This document shows positions 8,732 to 16,971 of a stretch of DNA of 64,000 nt, one piece after another; the stretch's first letter is position 1; each line of letters starts with the position of its first letter. The stretch is from Paraburkholderia xenovorans LB400. GTDB lineage: Bacteria; Pseudomonadota; Gammaproteobacteria; Burkholderiales; Burkholderiaceae. Both the position numbers and the translations under genes were made by a program. The stretch is from NCBI RefSeq assembly GCF_000013645.1, contig NC_007952.1, forward strand, positions 1,364,001-1,428,000, read 5' to 3'. The notes under the pieces are model-generated. The model worked only from the letters and a program-made list of their open reading frames with translations, was not told where the DNA came from and did not search any database.

Positions 8732-8880
8732 CGTGTGGCGGGGAGGGCGCGAGCCGCGTCTGCGGCACTGTCCTCTAGCGCTATCAACTACGGGGATCAG
8801 CAGCCGATCAGGGTTTCGCCGCCGCGCACCGTTCGGCGAAAACTGTTGGGCCAGAGCTGGTAGGACGTGACGGCAGACAT
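8680..8880 (-). pseudogene. garL: Remnant of garL, HpaI-family 2-dehydro-3-deoxyglucarate aldolase
   Basis: Reading one minus-strand frame from ATG 8880, preceded by GAGGAAA, gives 27 codons ending PNSFRRTVRGGETLIGC. This resembles the N-terminus of GarL ([21 protein letters not shown] in E. coli, from memory). A stop TGA replaces the expected Trp codon. The same frame then has TAG at codon 31 and, after an internal loss of roughly 80 codons, resumes with DAARALPATRYPP, a third stop, and GIRGASVSQR. That matches the conserved GarL segment TRYPPEGIRGVSVSHR. The 3' half is missing, and the remnant runs into the opposite strand of the MFS gene. GarL would split the aldarate intermediate into pyruvate and tartronate semialdehyde; that branch is lost here. 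Confidence 0.75.
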
Positions 8881-8940
8881 GGGCGGTTTCCTCGAACGAC
8901 GATGGGTCGGGCAAACTCCAACGACCGTCGAGCATTAGTT

Positions 8941-8957
8941 ATAAGTCGTCGTATATC
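8941..8957. promoter_or_regulatory. Putative FadR-family operator, site 3
   Basis: ATAAGTCGTCGTATATC is a variant of the repeated operator. It lies about 60 bp upstream of the dead garL start on the minus strand and probably served garL. Confidence 0.45.
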
Positions 8958-9056
8958 TAGGTTTTAGGTTGGCATCGGCACCGCTGACCGGAATGGCTAC
9001 GCAAACCTGAGTTCCTTACCAGATGGGCGTTTCGGGTTGCGCCTATATGTCGATAT

Positions 9057-9076
9057 GTTGTAGGATGACCTATATC
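9057..9076. promoter_or_regulatory. Putative FadR-family operator, site 4
   Basis: GTTGTAGGATGACCTATATC shares its first 13 bases with the site in front of garD at 14410. It ends 26 bp before the semialdehyde dehydrogenase start, so bound repressor would block transcription. Confidence 0.6.
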
Positions 9077-9102
9077 TAAGGTCTCTATCCAAGGAAGGCG
9101 AA

Positions 9103-10686
9103 ATGTTCATTACCGGCGAAATGCTGATCGGTCGCAAAGCGGTACGCGGCGAGGAAAAACCACTGCATGCGTTCAATCCTGCCACGGGATCGGACATCGC
9201 GGAGCCGGTTTTCGGCAGCGGTTCGGTCGCCCACGTCGGCGAGGCCTGCGAGCTCGCGCGGCAGGCTTTCGATCCGTACCGTCAGTTGCCGTTGACGGTG
9301 CGCGCCGAATTTCTCGACCGTATCGCCGACGGCATCACGGCATTGGGCGATGCACTGATCGAGCGGGCGCACCAGGAGTCGGGTTTGCCGAAGGCGCGTC
9401 TCGAAGGCGAGCGCGGCCGCACGACGGGCCAGCTCAAACTGTTCGCGCAAGTCGTTCGCGCCGGACAATGGCTCGCCGCCACGCTCGATTCGCCGCTGCC
9501 GGAGCGCAAGCCGTTGCCGCGTTCCGATCTGCGCATGCAGAAGATTCCGCTCGGCCCGGTCGCCGTGTTCGGCGCCAGCAATTTCCCGCTCGCGTTTTCG
9601 GTGGCGGGCGGCGACACCGCTGCGGCGCTCGCGGCCGGCTGCCCGGTGGTGGTGAAGGCGCATGGCGCTCACCTGGGCACCTCGGAGATGGTCGGCCGGG
9701 TGATCCAGCGTGTCGCGCAGGAAATGGACTTGCCTGAAGGCGTGTTCTCGCTGATCGTCGGTGCCGGCAATTCTGTGGGCGAGGCGCTGGTCGCGCATCC
9801 GGCGATCAAGGCGGTGGGCTTCACCGGTTCGCGCGCGGGCGGGACTTCGCTGATGCGCGTGGCGGCGGCGCGTGCCGAGCCGATTCCGGTCTACGCGGAA
9901 ATGAGCAGCATCAATCCGGTGTTCCTTCTGCCGAATGCGCTGGCTCAGCGCGGCGAGAGCATCGCGCGCGGTTTCGTCGATTCGCTGGTGCTCGGTGCCG
10001 GTCAGTTCTGTACCAATCCGGGTCTCGCGATTGCAATCGACAGCGACGCGCTCAAGGGCTTCGTCGCGACCGCGTCCGGCGCGCTGAGCGGCAAGCCCGC
10101 GCAAACCATGCTGACGTCCGGCATCCATGCCGCTTATGAAGAAGGCGAGGGCAAGCTGGCCGCGACGAAAGGCGTGGAGGCCGTGGCGCATGGCGTCGAA
10201 GCAAGCGGCCCGACGCAGGCTCGCGCGGCGCTGTTTGTGACCGACGCGCAAACGTTCCTCGCCACGCCCGCACTGGAAGACGAAGTGTTCGGCCCGGCGT
10301 CGACTATCGTGCGTTGCAGGGACGAGCAGGAAATGCTCGCGGTCGCCGAACATTTCGCGGGTCAACTGACCGCCACGGTGCAGATGGACAGCGCCGATCT
10401 GCCGGCGGCGAAAAAGCTGGTGCCGATTCTCGAACGCAAAGCCGGCCGGCTTCTGGTGAACGGCTTCCCGACGGGCGTCGAGGTCTCGCACGCGATGGTG
10501 CATGGCGGCCCGTTCCCGGCTACGTCCGATAGCCGTGCGACTTCGGTCGGTACGACTTCGATCGAGCGCTTCCTGCGCCCGGTGTGTTATCAGGATTTCC
10601 CGGCCGACCTGTTGCCCGAGGCGCTCGCCGACAGCAACCCGCTGAACCTGTGGCGCCGCCGCGATGGCGAGATCACGCGCAGCTGA
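9103..10686 (+). CDS. 2,5-dioxovalerate (2-oxoglutarate semialdehyde) dehydrogenase
   Basis: The 527-residue enzyme belongs to the aldehyde dehydrogenase superfamily and has catalytic C303 in GAGQFCTNPG, the general base E266 in VYAEMSSINP, N160 in FGASNFP and cofactor lysine K185. These contexts are typical of the KGSADH-III subgroup of aldarate pathways. It oxidises 2-oxoglutarate semialdehyde to 2-oxoglutarate with NAD(P), which is the last step of hexarate degradation and follows KdgD encoded at 13329-14246. An AAGGAAGG ribosome site lies 5 bases before the ATG, with an operator just upstream. A bidirectional terminator separates it from the convergent regulator gene. Confidence 0.92.
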   Translation: MFITGEMLIGRKAVRGEEKPLHAFNPATGSDIAEPVFGSGSVAHVGEACELARQAFDPYRQLPLTVRAEFLDRIADGITALGDALIERAHQESGLPKARLEGERGRTTGQLKLFAQVVRAGQWLAATLDSPLPERKPLPRSDLRMQKIPLGPVAVFGASNFPLAFSVAGGDTAAALAAGCPVVVKAHGAHLGTSEMVGRVIQRVAQEMDLPEGVFSLIVGAGNSVGEALVAHPAIKAVGFTGSRAGGTSLMRVAAARAEPIPVYAEMSSINPVFLLPNALAQRGESIARGFVDSLVLGAGQFCTNPGLAIAIDSDALKGFVATASGALSGKPAQTMLTSGIHAAYEEGEGKLAATKGVEAVAHGVEASGPTQARAALFVTDAQTFLATPALEDEVFGPASTIVRCRDEQEMLAVAEHFAGQLTATVQMDSADLPAAKKLVPILERKAGRLLVNGFPTGVEVSHAMVHGGPFPATSDSRATSVGTTSIERFLRPVCYQDFPADLLPEALADSNPLNLWRRRDGEITRS

Positions 10687-10735
10687 GCGCCGGGTGATTC
10701 GCGACCGGTGATCGTGTGAAATCGTGTGAAATGAA

Positions 10736-10774
10736 AAATGGCCGGGGTCTGTTCGATCCCCGGCCATTTCTTTT
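10736..10774. terminator. Intrinsic terminator, probably bidirectional
   Basis: A perfect 12-bp stem, AAATGGCCGGGG (10736-10747) with CCCCGGCCATTT (10758-10769), encloses a 10-base loop and is followed by CTTTT. A-rich sequence flanks the other side. It lies between convergent genes and can serve both. Confidence 0.85.
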
Positions 10775-10818
10775 GTGCTGACGGCCACCGCGCGATGATT
10801 TCGCGGTGACGAATCGAC

Positions 10819-11562
10819 TCAGCTATTCGCCTCGGCGGCCTCGTTCGCACGCCGCAAGCGCTCGCGGCTGTTGGACAGATGCATGCGCATGGCCGCGCGC
10901 GCGCCTTCCGCGTCGTGCCGGGTGATCGCTTCGAGAATGCTTTCGTGTTCGAGGTTCACGAGCGACAGATACGCGTCCGGTTCCGCGCGCGCAATGCCGG
11001 CGGAGTCGAGCCGGTTGCGCGGAATCAGCGCGCTGCCCATTTGCGTGAGAATATCCACGAAATAGCGGTTGCCGGTGGCGCGCGCCACCGAGATATGAAA
11101 CTGCAGATCGGCGTCGACACTGTCCAGCCCGTTGTGGCGCGTGGCTTCGATCGCGTCGAGCGCGCTGCGCATGCGCGCGAGGTCGTCCGGCTTGGCGCGC
11201 TGGGCGGCCAGCCCCGCGCATTCCGTTTCGAGGCTGATGCGCAGTTCCAGGATCGACAGCACGTCGCGCAAGGTGGTGGCCGGCACCATGTCGATGCCCA
11301 GTTTTTCGCGCGGCGGTTCCAGCACGAAACTGCCGATACCGTGCCGCGTTTCGATGATCTTGCCCGCCTGCAAGCGCGAGATGGCTTCGCGAATGACGGT
11401 GCGGCTCACGCTCAGCGTGACCATGAGCTGGGACTCGGTTGGCAGTTTGTCGCCGGGTTTCAAGGCATTGGACGCAATCTGCTCGGTGACGTAGCTGACG
11501 ACGAACTCGGCAAGATTACGAGCGCGTCGTGGCGGTGCCGCGGATGCCAGTGGTGTAGCCAT
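10819..11562 (-). CDS. FadR-subfamily GntR transcriptional regulator
   Basis: The 247-residue regulator has an N-terminal winged helix (about 15-85; LPTESQLMVTLSVSRTVIREAISRLQ is the GntR signature, abbreviated here) and a helical FCD effector domain. The FCD domain contains the usual metal-site pattern: an aspartate near DADLQFH, histidines in FHISVARATGN and in LEHESILEAI. It sits inside the hexuronate locus. The repeated element near each operon has the core TCRTCGTACAA, which fits the FadR-subfamily consensus TNGT-N3-ACNA. It is probably the repressor of the locus, released by a pathway intermediate, as GguR does in Agrobacterium. A weak site at 11611 suggests autoregulation. The start has GAGGGG upstream. 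Confidence 0.9.
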   Translation of the reverse strand: MATPLASAAPPRRARNLAEFVVSYVTEQIASNALKPGDKLPTESQLMVTLSVSRTVIREAISRLQAGKIIETRHGIGSFVLEPPREKLGIDMVPATTLRDVLSILELRISLETECAGLAAQRAKPDDLARMRSALDAIEATRHNGLDSVDADLQFHISVARATGNRYFVDILTQMGSALIPRNRLDSAGIARAEPDAYLSLVNLEHESILEAITRHDAEGARAAMRMHLSNSRERLRRANEAAEANS

Positions 11563-11610
11563 CGAAAACGCCCCTCGAATCAGATAGTTGCAGAGACTTC
11601 ATGCGTTTGA

Positions 11611-11630
11611 TTATACCGTCGTCTGATGAC
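11611..11630. promoter_or_regulatory. Putative FadR-family operator, site 5
   Basis: TTATACCGTCGTCTGATGAC is a diverged copy of the repeated operator about 50 bp upstream of the FadR-family regulator gene. It would allow autoregulation. Confidence 0.35.
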
Positions 11631-11761
11631 TGATTATATAGAGGCCGAATCATTTTGCGAGCCGACGCACGGCCAGGCATCGGCGCGCCGTTCAGGGCGT
11701 CTCGCGCTGCGGTGGCGGCCAGATCGCGCCACCGCGGGGAGGTACGATCACTGCCGCATGA

Positions 11762-13114
11762 CTAGCGCGGGCGCAACTCCACCCGCTTGATGTCTTTGAC
11801 GATCACGAGATAGCTGAACACCGTGAGCAGCGCGTTGATGCCCACGAATACCAGCGCGCCATTGAACGAGCCGGTCTTCGCGACGAGATAGCCGATCACG
11901 ATCGGCGTGACGATGCCGGCCACGTTGCCGAACATATTGAAGATCGCGCCGGACAGGCCGAGCGCTTCTTTCGGCGACGTATCGGCGACCACGGCCCAGC
12001 CGAGCGCTCCAATGCCTTTGCCGAAGAACGCGAGCGACATGAGGGCGACGACGACCCAATCGGTCGACACATAATTGCAGCCGATGATGCACACCGACAG
12101 CAGCATGCCGCCGACAATCGGCGCCTTGCGCGCGATCGTGAGCGAATGGCCGCGACGGATCAACCCGTCGGACAGAATGCCGCCGAGCACGCCGCCGGAG
12201 AAACCGCAGATCGCGGGCAGCGAAGCCACGAGGCCCGCTTGCAGAATGGTCATGCCGCGCGCCTGCACGAGGTAGATGGGAAACCAGGTGAGGAAGAAGT
12301 AGGTCAGTACATTGATGCAGTACTGCGCGAGATAGACGCCGAGCAGCATGCGGTTGCTCAACAGTTGGCGCACCAGAGACCAGCCGCCGGTATTTTCGAT
12401 TCTGTCGATGGCGCGAGCTTTCTTCTGCCCATTGACCACGCCGCCGCCCTGTTCGATGTACTCCAGTTCGGCGCGCGACACGCGTGGATGGTCGGCGGGG
12501 TTCTTCATCACCTTCAGCCAGGTGAGCGCGAGCAGCAGTCCCATCACGCCCATCACGACATACACCATGTGCCAGCCGAACGCGTGAGTGAGCCACGCCA
12601 TCAACGGCGTAAATACCACGGCGGCGAAGTATTGCGCCGAATTGAAAATGGCCGATGCCGTGCCGCGTTCGTTGGTGGGGAACCAGCTCGCCACCACCTT
12701 GGCGTTGGCGGGGAAGGCCGGCGATTCGGCCGCGCCCATTGCAAAGCGCAGCGCGAACAGCGCGGTGACGGCGGCGGCCGCGCTGCCCAGCAAGCCGATC
12801 GAGCTTTGCAGCAACGTAAATAGCGACCAGAAAAAGATGCTCGCCGCGTACACGCGGCGCGCGCCGAAGCGGTCCAGCAGCCAGCCGGCCGGCAGTTGCG
12901 ACAGCACGTACGCCCAGCTGAACGCGGAGAAAATGTAGCCCATGCGGATCGCGTCGAGACCGAACTCGGCTCGCATGGCAGAGCCGGTGACCGACAGCGT
13001 GGCGCGGTCCGCGTAGTTGAAGGTCGTGATCAGAAAGATCAGCAGCAGGATGGCGTAGCGGACTCGGGTGCGCTTCGCGACGTGGGCGGCACTCGCCGTG
13101 CGGCTCATTTCCAT
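11762..13114 (-). CDS. gudP: MFS transporter, glucarate/galactarate (GudP/GarP) type
   Basis: A protein of about 450 residues with twelve membrane helices. Diagnostic ACS-family features are NYADRATLSV near the N-terminus, QLPAGWLLDRFGARRVY after helix 2 and GAAESPAFPANAKVVASWFP in helix 4 (quoted in part). These are shared with E. coli GudP/GarP, which import D-glucarate and galactarate with protons. The start at 13114 was preferred over 13120 because AGGAG directly abuts the upstream ATG but stands 6 bases from this one. It lies downstream of kdgD on the same strand, but a terminator (13218-13250) separates them, so it may be read partly from its own promoter or by read-through. Confidence 0.88.
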   Translation of the reverse strand: MEMSRTASAAHVAKRTRVRYAILLLIFLITTFNYADRATLSVTGSAMRAEFGLDAIRMGYIFSAFSWAYVLSQLPAGWLLDRFGARRVYAASIFFWSLFTLLQSSIGLLGSAAAAVTALFALRFAMGAAESPAFPANAKVVASWFPTNERGTASAIFNSAQYFAAVVFTPLMAWLTHAFGWHMVYVVMGVMGLLLALTWLKVMKNPADHPRVSRAELEYIEQGGGVVNGQKKARAIDRIENTGGWSLVRQLLSNRMLLGVYLAQYCINVLTYFFLTWFPIYLVQARGMTILQAGLVASLPAICGFSGGVLGGILSDGLIRRGHSLTIARKAPIVGGMLLSVCIIGCNYVSTDWVVVALMSLAFFGKGIGALGWAVVADTSPKEALGLSGAIFNMFGNVAGIVTPIVIGYLVAKTGSFNGALVFVGINALLTVFSYLVIVKDIKRVELRPR

Positions 13115-13217
13115 GGTCATCTCCTGAATTTCTTATGCATGGGAGCGGGCTCCCTGCGTCGAGGCGCCGTCGTGGCGCAACTAGCGGCCGCGAATCTTGC
13201 GATACGTTCGTGCGGCA

Positions 13218-13250
13218 CAAAAACGCCCGGCGACGTTGCCGTGCCGGGCG
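13218..13250 (-). terminator. Intrinsic terminator after kdgD
   Basis: On the minus strand a CGCCCGGC/GCCGGGCG stem (13250-13243 and 13231-13224) is followed directly by TTTTT. It lies 80 bp after the kdgD stop codon and before gudP. Confidence 0.8.
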
Positions 13251-13328
13251 CTCTTTGCGGTGCCGTTTGCGCGGCCCTCGCTCGCACGGCCGCCGGGTGT
13301 TGTCAGCGTCCGATGCGCCCCAGCCGGA

Positions 13329-14246
13329 TTACTGCGGACCGAGCGTCTTGATGAGCGCGTCGAGCGTGGCCATTTCTTCTTCCGTCAGATCGGTCAGCGG
13401 CGCGCGGACCGGACCGGCGCTATGGCCGACCAGCTTCGCGCCCGCCTTGACGATGCTGACCGCGTAGCCCGCGCGGCGGTTGCGGATCGCCAGGTACGGC
13501 AGGAAGAATTCGTCGATCAGCTTGCCGACCGTGGCATGGTCGTCCGCGGCGATTGCGCGGTAGAAGTCCATCGCGGTCTTCGGAATGAAGTTGAACACCG
13601 CCGACGAATACACCGGCACGCCGAGCGCCTTGTACGCCGCGGCATAGACTTCGGCGGTCGGCAGGCCGCCCAGATACGAGAAACGGTCGCCAAGGCGGCG
13701 GCGGATCGACACCATGTTCTCGATCTCGCCCACGCCGTCCTTGAAGCCGATCAGGTTCGGGCAGCGCTCGGCCAGCCCTTCGAGCATATCGGCGTTGAGC
13801 CTGGAATTCGCGCGGTTGTAGATGATCACGCCCATGTTCGGCACGGACTTGCAGACTTCTTCCGCATGCGCGGCGATGCCTTCCTGGCAGGCTTCCGTCA
13901 GGTAATGCGGCATCAGCAGAATGCCGTTCGCGCCATGACGCTCGGCTTCCTGTGCGTAGGCGATCGCGACACGCGTCGGGCCGCCCGCGCCGGCGAGAAT
14001 CGGCACCTTGCCTTTACAGACTTCGGCGGCCGTGCGCACGACGTCCGAATAGTCGGTGTGCGTGAGCGAGAAGAATTCGCCCGTGCCGCCGGCGACGAAC
14101 AGGGCCGAAGCGCCATAAGGCGCGAGCCATTCCAGCCGCTCGGCATAGGTGTCGGCGCGGAAATCACCTTGTTCGTCGAAGTCGGTAACGGGGAAGGACA
14201 GAAGGCCTTCGGAAACGATCTGCTTCAGTTCCTGCGGTGTCGTCAT
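13329..14246 (-). CDS. kdgD: 5-dehydro-4-deoxyglucarate dehydratase
   Basis: The 305-residue class I aldolase-fold enzyme is a member of the DapA/NAL family. K169 in LIGFKDG is the Schiff-base lysine and Y143 in IIYNRANS the partner tyrosine. FVAGGTGEFFSL near the N-terminus replaces the GTTGE substrate loop of DapA and is characteristic of KdgD. The enzyme dehydrates and decarboxylates 5-dehydro-4-deoxy-D-glucarate to 2-oxoglutarate semialdehyde, which feeds the dehydrogenase at 9103-10686. The gene is transcribed divergently from garD, and an operator lies about 65 bp before its start. EC 4.2.1.41 is the family activity. Confidence 0.93.
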   Translation of the reverse strand: MTTPQELKQIVSEGLLSFPVTDFDEQGDFRADTYAERLEWLAPYGASALFVAGGTGEFFSLTHTDYSDVVRTAAEVCKGKVPILAGAGGPTRVAIAYAQEAERHGANGILLMPHYLTEACQEGIAAHAEEVCKSVPNMGVIIYNRANSRLNADMLEGLAERCPNLIGFKDGVGEIENMVSIRRRLGDRFSYLGGLPTAEVYAAAYKALGVPVYSSAVFNFIPKTAMDFYRAIAADDHATVGKLIDEFFLPYLAIRNRRAGYAVSIVKAGAKLVGHSAGPVRAPLTDLTEEEMATLDALIKTLGPQ

Positions 14247-14309
14247 GATGAATATCCAGTGCGTCGGAATGGTTCGCGAGTGGTTCGATGGGTAGAAATG
14301 GAGATTTCT

Positions 14310-14327
14310 TATACGTCATCGTACAAC
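14310..14327. promoter_or_regulatory. Putative FadR-family operator, site 6
   Basis: TATACGTCATCGTACAAC is one of the best copies of the repeated operator. It lies upstream of kdgD in the kdgD-garD divergent promoter region. Confidence 0.65.
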
Positions 14328-14409
14328 AACAAATCGGCTAACTCAACGGTCATTTAGCGGCATAATGCCTGTCATAGGGTAAATACGGAACGTCTACGCA
14401 ATCTTTCAT

Positions 14410-14426
14410 GTTGTAGGATGACGTAT
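14410..14426. promoter_or_regulatory. Putative FadR-family operator, site 7
   Basis: GTTGTAGGATGACGTAT is an inverted copy relative to site 6 and lies 45 bp upstream of the garD start. Sites 6 and 7 together can control both divergent genes. Confidence 0.65.
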
Positions 14427-14471
14427 GAATAGTCGGCGCACCAGGCGTGCGGCGCCATAAGGATCGATGCA

Positions 14472-16061
14472 ATGGAACAATCTCCGCTCTACATTCGCGT
14501 TCACCCCAATGACAATGTCGCGATCGTCGTCAACGACGGCGGCCTGGGCGAGGGCGCGGTATTTCCCGATGGTCTCGCGCTGCGCGAGCGTGTGCCGCAA
14601 GGGCACAAGGTCGCGCTGGCCGATCTGGCCGAGGGTGACGAGGTCATCCGCTATAACGTGGTGATCGGTTATGCGCTCAAGGCGTTGCCGAAAGGCAGCT
14701 GGATCAACGAACACGTGATCCGCATGCCGAGCCCGCCGGGGCTCGAGGATCTGCCGATCGCCACGATCAGGGCGCCGGAGATGCCGCCGCTCGAGGGCTA
14801 CACGTTCGAGGGCTATCGCAACGCGGACGGCTCGGTCGGCTCGCGCAACATTCTCGCCATCACGACCACGGTGCAATGCGTGGCCGATGTCGTGCAGCAT
14901 GCGGTCACCCGCATCAAGGCCGAGTTGCTGCCGAAGTACCCCAACGTCGACGACGTGGTGAGCCTTGGCCATACCTATGGTTGCGGTGTCGCGATCGACG
15001 CGCCCGACGCGATGGTGCCGATCCGCACGGTGCGCAATATCAGCCTGAATCCGAATTTCGGCGGCGAGGTGATGATGGTCAGCCTCGGGTGCGAGAAGCT
15101 GCAGCCCGAGCGCCTGATGCCGCCCGGCACGATTCCGATCGCCGCGGCTGCCAACGTGGCGGAGGTCGCGGACATCGGCGATATCGAGGCCGATCTGAAC
15201 GGCGACGTCGTGGTGCTACAGGACGACGCGCACGTCGGCTTCCAGTCGATGATCGAGTCGATCATGAAAATGGCCGATGGTCATCTGCAGCGCCTGAACA
15301 ACCGACGCCGCGAGACTTGCCCCGCGTCCGATCTGGTGATCGGCGTTCAATGCGGCGGTAGCGATGCATTCTCCGGACTGACCGCGAATCCCGCGGTGGG
15401 CTACGCGACCGACCTGCTGGTGCGTGCCGGCGCCACGGTCATGTTCTCCGAAGTCACCGAAGTGCGCGACGGCGTCGATCAATTGACGGCGCGCGCGGCC
15501 AACGCGGACGTCGCCGCGGCGATCATCCGCGAGATGCAGTGGTACGACGATTATCTGAAGCGCGGCGGCGCCGACCGCAGCGCCAACACCACGCCGGGCA
15601 ACAAGAAAGGCGGCTTGTCGAACATCGTCGAAAAGGCGATGGGCTCGATCATCAAGTCGGGCAATTCGGCGATTTCCGGCGTGTTGTCGCCGGGCGAAAA
15701 GGTCAGGCAGAAAGGCCTGATTTACGCGGCGACGCCGGCGAGCGATTTCATCTGCGGTACGTTGCAGGTAGCGGCGGGTATCAACCTGCATGTTTTCACC
15801 ACCGGCCGCGGCACGCCGTATAGCCTCGCCGAAGTGCCGGTCATCAAGGTCGCGACGCGCTCGGATCTCGCGCGCCGCTGGCATGACCTGATGGACATCG
15901 ACGCCGGCACCATCGCGACCGGCGCGGCGAGCATCGAAGACGTGGGCTGGGAACTGTTCCGCCTGATGCTCGACGTCGCCAGTGGCCGCAAGCAAACCTG
16001 CGCGGAAAAACTCAAGCTCCACAATGCATTGGTGCTGTTCAATCCGGCTCCGGTGACCTGA
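14472..16061 (+). CDS. garD: Galactarate dehydratase
   Basis: The 529-residue protein of the UxaA/GarD family removes water from galactarate to give 5-dehydro-4-deoxy-D-glucarate (EC 4.2.1.42). It has the N-terminal SAF-like domain (about 1-95) found in GarD and UxaA, then the large catalytic domain. Conserved stretches include GYRNADGSVGSRN, LGHTYGCG and VQCGGSDAFSG, with several cysteines and histidines for the metal site. The length matches E. coli GarD (523). It is the first gene of an operon with a uronate dehydrogenase and a lactonase, behind an AAGGA ribosome site. It feeds KdgD, encoded divergently. Confidence 0.93.
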   Translation: MEQSPLYIRVHPNDNVAIVVNDGGLGEGAVFPDGLALRERVPQGHKVALADLAEGDEVIRYNVVIGYALKALPKGSWINEHVIRMPSPPGLEDLPIATIRAPEMPPLEGYTFEGYRNADGSVGSRNILAITTTVQCVADVVQHAVTRIKAELLPKYPNVDDVVSLGHTYGCGVAIDAPDAMVPIRTVRNISLNPNFGGEVMMVSLGCEKLQPERLMPPGTIPIAAAANVAEVADIGDIEADLNGDVVVLQDDAHVGFQSMIESIMKMADGHLQRLNNRRRETCPASDLVIGVQCGGSDAFSGLTANPAVGYATDLLVRAGATVMFSEVTEVRDGVDQLTARAANADVAAAIIREMQWYDDYLKRGGADRSANTTPGNKKGGLSNIVEKAMGSIIKSGNSAISGVLSPGEKVRQKGLIYAATPASDFICGTLQVAAGINLHVFTTGRGTPYSLAEVPVIKVATRSDLARRWHDLMDIDAGTIATGAASIEDVGWELFRLMLDVASGRKQTCAEKLKLHNALVLFNPAPVT

Positions 16062-16128
16062 TCGGTCGCCTGATCCGCAGTTCTGCTTCATCACGCCGAT
16101 CCGATCGCACTCACACCAACATGGAAAC

Positions 16129-16971
16129 ATGACTGACTCGAACCTCGACCGCAACGCGACACACAAACCTTTCCGCCGTCTGCTGCTTACCGGCGCGGCG
16201 GGCAATCTCGGCAAGCAGTTGCGCGGCGCGCTCGCAGCGTGGGCCGATATCGTGCGCGTCACGGATATCGCGCCGCTCGGCGACGTGGCGGCGCACGAAG
16301 AAGCATCCACCGTCGATCTCGCGGACGAAGCCGCCGTTCACGCGCTGCTCGAAGGCGTGGACGCGGTGATTCACCTCGGCGGCATTTCTGTCGAAGCGCC
16401 GTTTGAGGATCTGCTCGAAGCGAATATTCGCGGCCTGTACAACCTCTATTCGGCCGCGCAGAAGCAGGGCGTGAAGCGCATCGTGTATGCGAGCTCGAAT
16501 CACGCGGTGGGTTTTCATCCCGTGACGGAGGTGGTCGATATCGACGCGCCGCTGCGGCCCGATAGCCTGTATGGCGTGACCAAATGCTTCGGCGAATCGT
16601 TGTCGCGTTACTACTTCGATCGTTTCGGTCTGGAGACGGTGTGCCTGCGCATCGGCTCGTCATTCGAGCAGCCGAAAAATCCGCGCATGCTCGTGACCTA
16701 TCTGAGCTATCGCGACTTCATCGAACTGGTGCGCTGCTCGCTGTTCACCAACCGCGTGGGTCACGCGATCGTCTACGGTGTGTCGGATAACCGGACCAAG
16801 TGGGTGGACAACACCAAAACCGCGTTCCTGGGTTTTCGTCCGCAGGACAGTTCGGTCGAATTCGAGCATCTCTTTCCGGTCACTGCACCCACGGGCGAAC
16901 TCGACGATCCGACGCAGCGTTTTCAAGGCGGTCCGTTCGTGCTCGCCGGCCCGATGGAGCCGAAGCGGTGA
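16129..16971 (+). CDS. udh: Uronate dehydrogenase
   Basis: The 280-residue NAD-dependent dehydrogenase oxidises D-galacturonate or D-glucuronate to the aldaro-lactone (EC 1.1.1.203). It has the Rossmann motif GAAGNLG at 22-28, S123 in ASSNHA, and the catalytic pair Y148 and K152 in YGVTK. This arrangement and the length match the structurally known enzyme of Agrobacterium. The C-terminal stretch RTKWVDN is also conserved. It lies 67 bp downstream of garD and its stop overlaps the lactonase start by GTGA, so the three genes are one operon. It is the more canonical of the two uronate dehydrogenase homologues here. Confidence 0.92.
   Translation: MTDSNLDRNATHKPFRRLLLTGAAGNLGKQLRGALAAWADIVRVTDIAPLGDVAAHEEASTVDLADEAAVHALLEGVDAVIHLGGISVEAPFEDLLEANIRGLYNLYSAAQKQGVKRIVYASSNHAVGFHPVTEVVDIDAPLRPDSLYGVTKCFGESLSRYYFDRFGLETVCLRIGSSFEQPKNPRMLVTYLSYRDFIELVRCSLFTNRVGHAIVYGVSDNRTKWVDNTKTAFLGFRPQDSSVEFEHLFPVTAPTGELDDPTQRFQGGPFVLAGPMEPKR

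Noticed and set aside
9085..10788. 567-residue minus-strand frame
   Set aside because: It is the antisense of the semialdehyde dehydrogenase gene, which has intact catalytic motifs; it also runs through the terminator.
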